64,000 nt of DNA, from assembly GCA_028023455.1 (NCBI GenBank), contig JAQFVV010006306.1:3997001-4061000 (forward strand), written 5' to 3'. The notes under the pieces were generated by a model. The model worked only from the letters and a program-made list of their open reading frames with translations. It made no database searches and had not been told where the DNA came from. Shown in pieces: positions 60,942-64,000 of this stretch (position 1 is the first letter of the stretch; each line of letters opens with the position of its first letter). The position numbers and the translations under genes were made by a program. Source of the stretch: Epiperipatus broadwayi (taxonomy: Eukaryota; Onychophora; Udeonychophora; Euonychophora; Peripatidae).

Positions 60942-61353
60942 CAAATGAACCCTTGGGACATGTTGAATGCAGGATTATAGATTTCCCTCCCAAGCAGACA
61001 CCAACCTCAGAGAACCGCTTAGAGCAATTGCAATTGGCAGTTGTCACTGTAGATTGAATCCTATAGATAAAGCCAGATCACATAAATAGTGGAAATTTTT
61101 GATAAGGGATTATTTGAAGAACAGTTCACTGAAGAGAGTAGTTTAAATTTACACTACATCGTGACTAAAGAAATGACGGGGTGAAAAGATCGGCCGTTGC
61201 TTTCTGGAGCTCTGTTTCCACCAGCTCATCAATGCCTTTCCAGTGCTCTCAACACCTAGCTGGAGACTGTATGGTGTCAAGGAAGCCTGCTAAATGATCT
61301 GACTGTGTAACTGCCTGTTTCAAGCCATGGAATGTCTACCGAATGATTCTGAG
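60942..61353 (+). CDS. Candidate 5'UTR exon with start codon of an unknown gene
   Basis: A 410-bp island clearly richer in G+C than the DNA on either side. It begins after a strong acceptor (TTGCTGTTTTCTTTTAATTAG, written here in part; AG at 60940-60941). It ends GATTCTGAG followed by GTAACG, a good donor, at 61353/61354. Near its end AAGCCATGG (ATG at 61327) has a good Kozak context and opens nine codons, MECLPNDSE, in phase 0 to the donor. Upstream ATGs run into stops quickly. Only nine residues are coded, so the protein cannot be identified, and no following exon is recognised in the last 2.6 kb. An old repeat with chance splice signals is the alternative. Confidence 0.45.
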
Positions 61354-61359
61354 GTAACG

Positions 61360-63315
61360 TCCAATTTGCCGCAAGCCACTGATTCTATTTTACTTGTTTA
61401 CTAAATCAATATTAATTTATATTATATATATCTGTAATGTTTATACAACTTAATTTTAAAATGCGTCTTTTAAAAGTTTTCTTAAATTTAAAAATATCAG
61501 TTCTTATAAAAATCTCAATCTATTTTGATGCGGCAAATTTAACTTATTTTTTTGCTGGTTTATTTATAATATTGACTTACTGAAATTGTAAGTGTAGAAC
61601 TCAATGAGCAACTAACTTTAAACCCTCCTTTTTATTTTCTCCATTTAAAATCATTACAGGAGACTTATTTCCCTTAAATTAATAGAGAATAGTCATTTAG
61701 TTTTGTACCTTTTATATTATAAATTTCTTTTAAATGATAGAAATTATTTTAAAAATTAATGTGTTATTATTATCTCCAACTTAAAAGTGCCCTCGTAATT
61801 ATTTCTATAAGGATAATGAATTTTATGAAATCAGTTAAGTAAAATCTATCATGATTTCTGTAAAACAAATGTCTTGAAAGAAAATCATTGAAAGCACATT
61901 TATCATAGCATTTTATTAATATATGTTTCATACATATATATTTTATTTGTCAGAAAATAGTAAAATTGAGATGTATAATTTATTAGGCTACATATTGTCG
62001 AACTTCACCAGAAGTGAGTTTGATATTTAATGCCCAGTTTGTTTATGTTAATTAAAAGACCGATTTATTTTGTAATCTTCAATGATGAACTATTTAATAA
62101 CTTACTAATAAATGAAATATTTGGAAAGTGTGGAAAACAATTTATATTTTAAATTTTAATTCTTGCCTTCCCTTTTATATTATGTTTTATGATTCATTCA
62201 TTAATGGCCTAAGGTTTCTAAGGACTTTCTATTATTTCAGGGAGCCAATTACTTTAATCAGGATTTAAGTTATTATTTTTGTTAGTGATACACTATCTAT
62301 CTATATATGTCTGAGGCATTATGTATTTATAGTTACAACCATTTCTTTATTATTGTTATTCTTGCTTTGCTACATACTTCTCAGGACCTTCGGAAGTTTA
62401 AATATGACCAGTCCAATCCTTGACTCTCCCTTAATAGTAGTGGTATTTTTCTACTAGGGATTCTTTTTCCAGGCATTGCCATTAAGATGTGTATGGGAAG
62501 TCCAGCACATCAAATCTATTATTATGATTATTTAGAGACATGTTTTGGCTGGAGGGCCAGCATTTCTCATCATCTAGATGTATTTACTAGAAATTTCCTT
62601 TAGCAAAGTTACCCAGAAATGCACATCTTTCATATCCTGTTATCTATTTATCTATATTTATATATAAAATAGATTTATTGGTAATCTTTTAAAGAGGGCT
62701 AATAATATTTTATTGCTGATTGGTTCTTGGCAGACCAATTGACAAATTTTACATTGTTATCAAAGCCGCATCAAAACAAATTCAAGAAATATAACCTAGT
62801 TGTATAAACATAGCTCGAAATATTTTGTATAACAATAACCAATTCTTAATAAATTCCTGTAATATTATTATTTTATATAAGCTTAGTTTGTCATCACTCC
62901 GAATCTCTAATGTTAATTACTCTATTTATTTATAATATTTCTTTGATTTAAAGTCACTTCTTTGTAATGTTGCCAGAAAGAATTATAATTATTACGGTTC
63001 AAACCATTAGTAATCGATATCAAATCATATTAGTACCGTTCTGCAATCGTCAGAATTCATTAAATCACTAATTCCTCATATAAACCCTTTATTATTTTGA
63101 GTCTCTATGTGAACCATGACTTCCAGCTGGGACCGAATAAAACCAAGGACTGCTAGTGTCATCACAAATATTATCCATTAGTCAGAGAGGCAATAGTTCA
63201 GGCAATTAGGTTAGGATTCACCATTCCCCTGACATCTGTATCTTGTGTATGGTTGGATTCGAGGTACTTGTGCTTGGATTATTGGCCTTGTTGAATGAAT
63301 ACACGATTTTGACCG
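61360..63315. other. A+T-rich spacer, possibly intronic
   Basis: If the exon at 60942-61353 is real this would be its intron. No second exon is recognised. 63115-63290 is somewhat richer in G+C without a clear frame. Confidence 0.4.
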
Positions 63316-63329
63316 GCACAATATGAAGA

Positions 63330-63437
63330 AAATAAACAATCAACACACATATATTGTGCTAAACCAGCACTCATTTGGTCCTGATCATCATCTCCCTCAC
63401 ATACATATAATCAGTGTTCAGTTTATATTAAAAGTCA
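63330..63437 (-). mobile_element. Hammerhead SINE family A, copy A5 (fragment)
   Basis: Minus strand: GAGGGAGATGATGATCAGG, CCAAATGAGTGCTGG, TTTAGCACAATATATG. The CTG of CTGATGA is deleted and GAAA is altered to CAAT, so the ribozyme is dead. Head to head with copy A6, which starts at 63438. Confidence 0.7.
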
Positions 63438-63765
63438 TCATGGGTTTGACAATAAGATAGGCATCAACAAGGGCTTTGAATGTTCCATCATCACATTTTC
63501 AGTGATATGGATGTTTGAAGAGTTGGAGAGTAGAGAGGATTGAAGCCTATCAATTAAAGTTGAAGATTTGTTGTCTTAATATAGTATGTGTGGGAGATGA
63601 TAATCTAGACCAATTGATGAGTGCTGGTTCAGCATGAAATACATATATTGGAGATCATTTATCTTTTTCACATGTATGTGATTATGTGTATTGGTCATAT
63701 AAGATGCAGTGGAGAGCTATAAGGAGCTTGAAAATCTGAGTTCAAATCCCTTCTAACTATCTAAT
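63438..63765 (+). mobile_element. Hammerhead SINE family A, copy A6 (near full length)
   Basis: About 330 bp, the fullest copy. It has a 5' region (AAGGGCTTTGAATGTTCC, then GAAGCCTATCAATTAAAG), the hammerhead (63597-63658), linker TTTATCTTTTTCACATGTAT, then a tRNA-like end with AGCTTGAAAATCTGAGTTC (B-box-like GAGTTCAAATCCC near 63738-63750). The length and layout recall schistosome Sm-alpha elements; this is a structural analogy, not claimed homology. Confidence 0.75.
63597..63658 (+). ncRNA. Type I hammerhead ribozyme, family A, one core change
   Basis: Helix I: CCAA (63610-63613) with TTGG (63648-63651), and AATCT with AGAT further out. Core TTGATGA (63614-63620), so C3 is U. Helix II GTGCT/AGCAT with loop GGTTC. 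GAAA 63636-63639. Helix III ATA/TAT around CA. A17 at 63647. Everything but C3 is in place. Confidence 0.7.
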
Positions 63766-63769
63766 GAAA

Positions 63770-64000
63770 AGTAAACAAAATCAAGGCATATAAAGAGTAA
63801 ATACAGCAATTTTTTTTCTGTATTTGCAGTGTAATTAAATAACTTAAAGCAATTTACACTATAGTAGTTTCATGCAATTTTAGAAGTTGCTGTGTCCAGC
63901 CACACTCTCTTGCCTGCTGGATTGCAAATATATATATATATAACACAAACAATTGCTAATTAATGAGGCAGCTCGGTAAGTACATTGAAATAAGAATTTA
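63770..64000. other. A+T-rich end of window
   Basis: Nothing recognised; a short (TA)n tract near 63930-63941. Confidence 0.4.

Overview
The window is eukaryotic DNA from the non-coding part of an A+T-rich genome (above 70% A+T by eye). It looks like an invertebrate animal: fragments of RTE-like and other non-LTR retrotransposons, a Gypsy-type LTR retrotransposon, Penelope-like, mariner and hAT relics, and several tRNA-derived SINE families lie in simple-sequence-rich spacer. I cannot name the species or phylum. I see no complete protein-coding gene, no functional tRNA or rRNA gene, no CRISPR array and nothing bacterial.

Layout. 1.45-6.28 kb: a decayed minus-strand Gypsy element with two LTRs, a gag relic, a damaged and duplicated protease segment, and two later insertions. 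6.5-7.5 kb: a TIR element with GC-richer tandem repeats. 9.2-10.3 kb: a duplicated segment split by a GC-richer insert. 14.1-14.9 kb: another TIR element. 17.1-18.8 kb: a minus-strand reverse transcriptase relic. 19.0-20.7 kb: a minisatellite and two ribozyme-bearing retroposons. 24.1-24.8 kb: a tRNA-derived SINE and a fold-back. 31.7-33.1 kb: Penelope-like endonuclease fragments in inverted orientation, one split by a ribozyme retroposon. 37.9-38.4 kb: a 145-bp array with one inverted unit. 39.2-41.2 kb: a ribozyme retroposon, a mariner relic and an RTE-like relic. 42.5-43.0 kb: a hAT-type MITE. 44.0-48.3 kb: one RTE-like relic split by a long palindrome that itself holds three further insertions. 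53-64 kb: ribozyme SINEs, fold-backs and a plausible 5' exon at about 61 kb.

The most interesting signal is the hammerhead ribozymes. Two unrelated short retroposon families carry type I hammerhead folds on their sense strand. Family A is about 330 bp and tRNA-derived, like the schistosome Sm-alpha elements in layout. Family B is 180-250 bp, has no obvious tRNA part, and has clean 11-13 bp target-site duplications at all three copies. At least one copy of each family (16.3 kb minus, 20.5 kb plus) keeps every core nucleotide and can form all three helices. A third family, the 145-bp array, has a hammerhead-like but probably dead motif. With Penelope-like fragments at the same locus, this resembles the metazoan retrozyme picture: non-autonomous, self-cleaving retroposons that probably borrow another element's enzymes. 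The link to Penelope is inference.

The only host-gene candidates are a putative 5'UTR/start-codon exon near 60.9-61.4 kb (plus), a weaker TATA-plus-first-exon candidate near 53.3-53.7 kb, a short aminopeptidase-like fragment near 21.2 kb (minus) and an unidentified ORF near 50.0-50.3 kb (minus).
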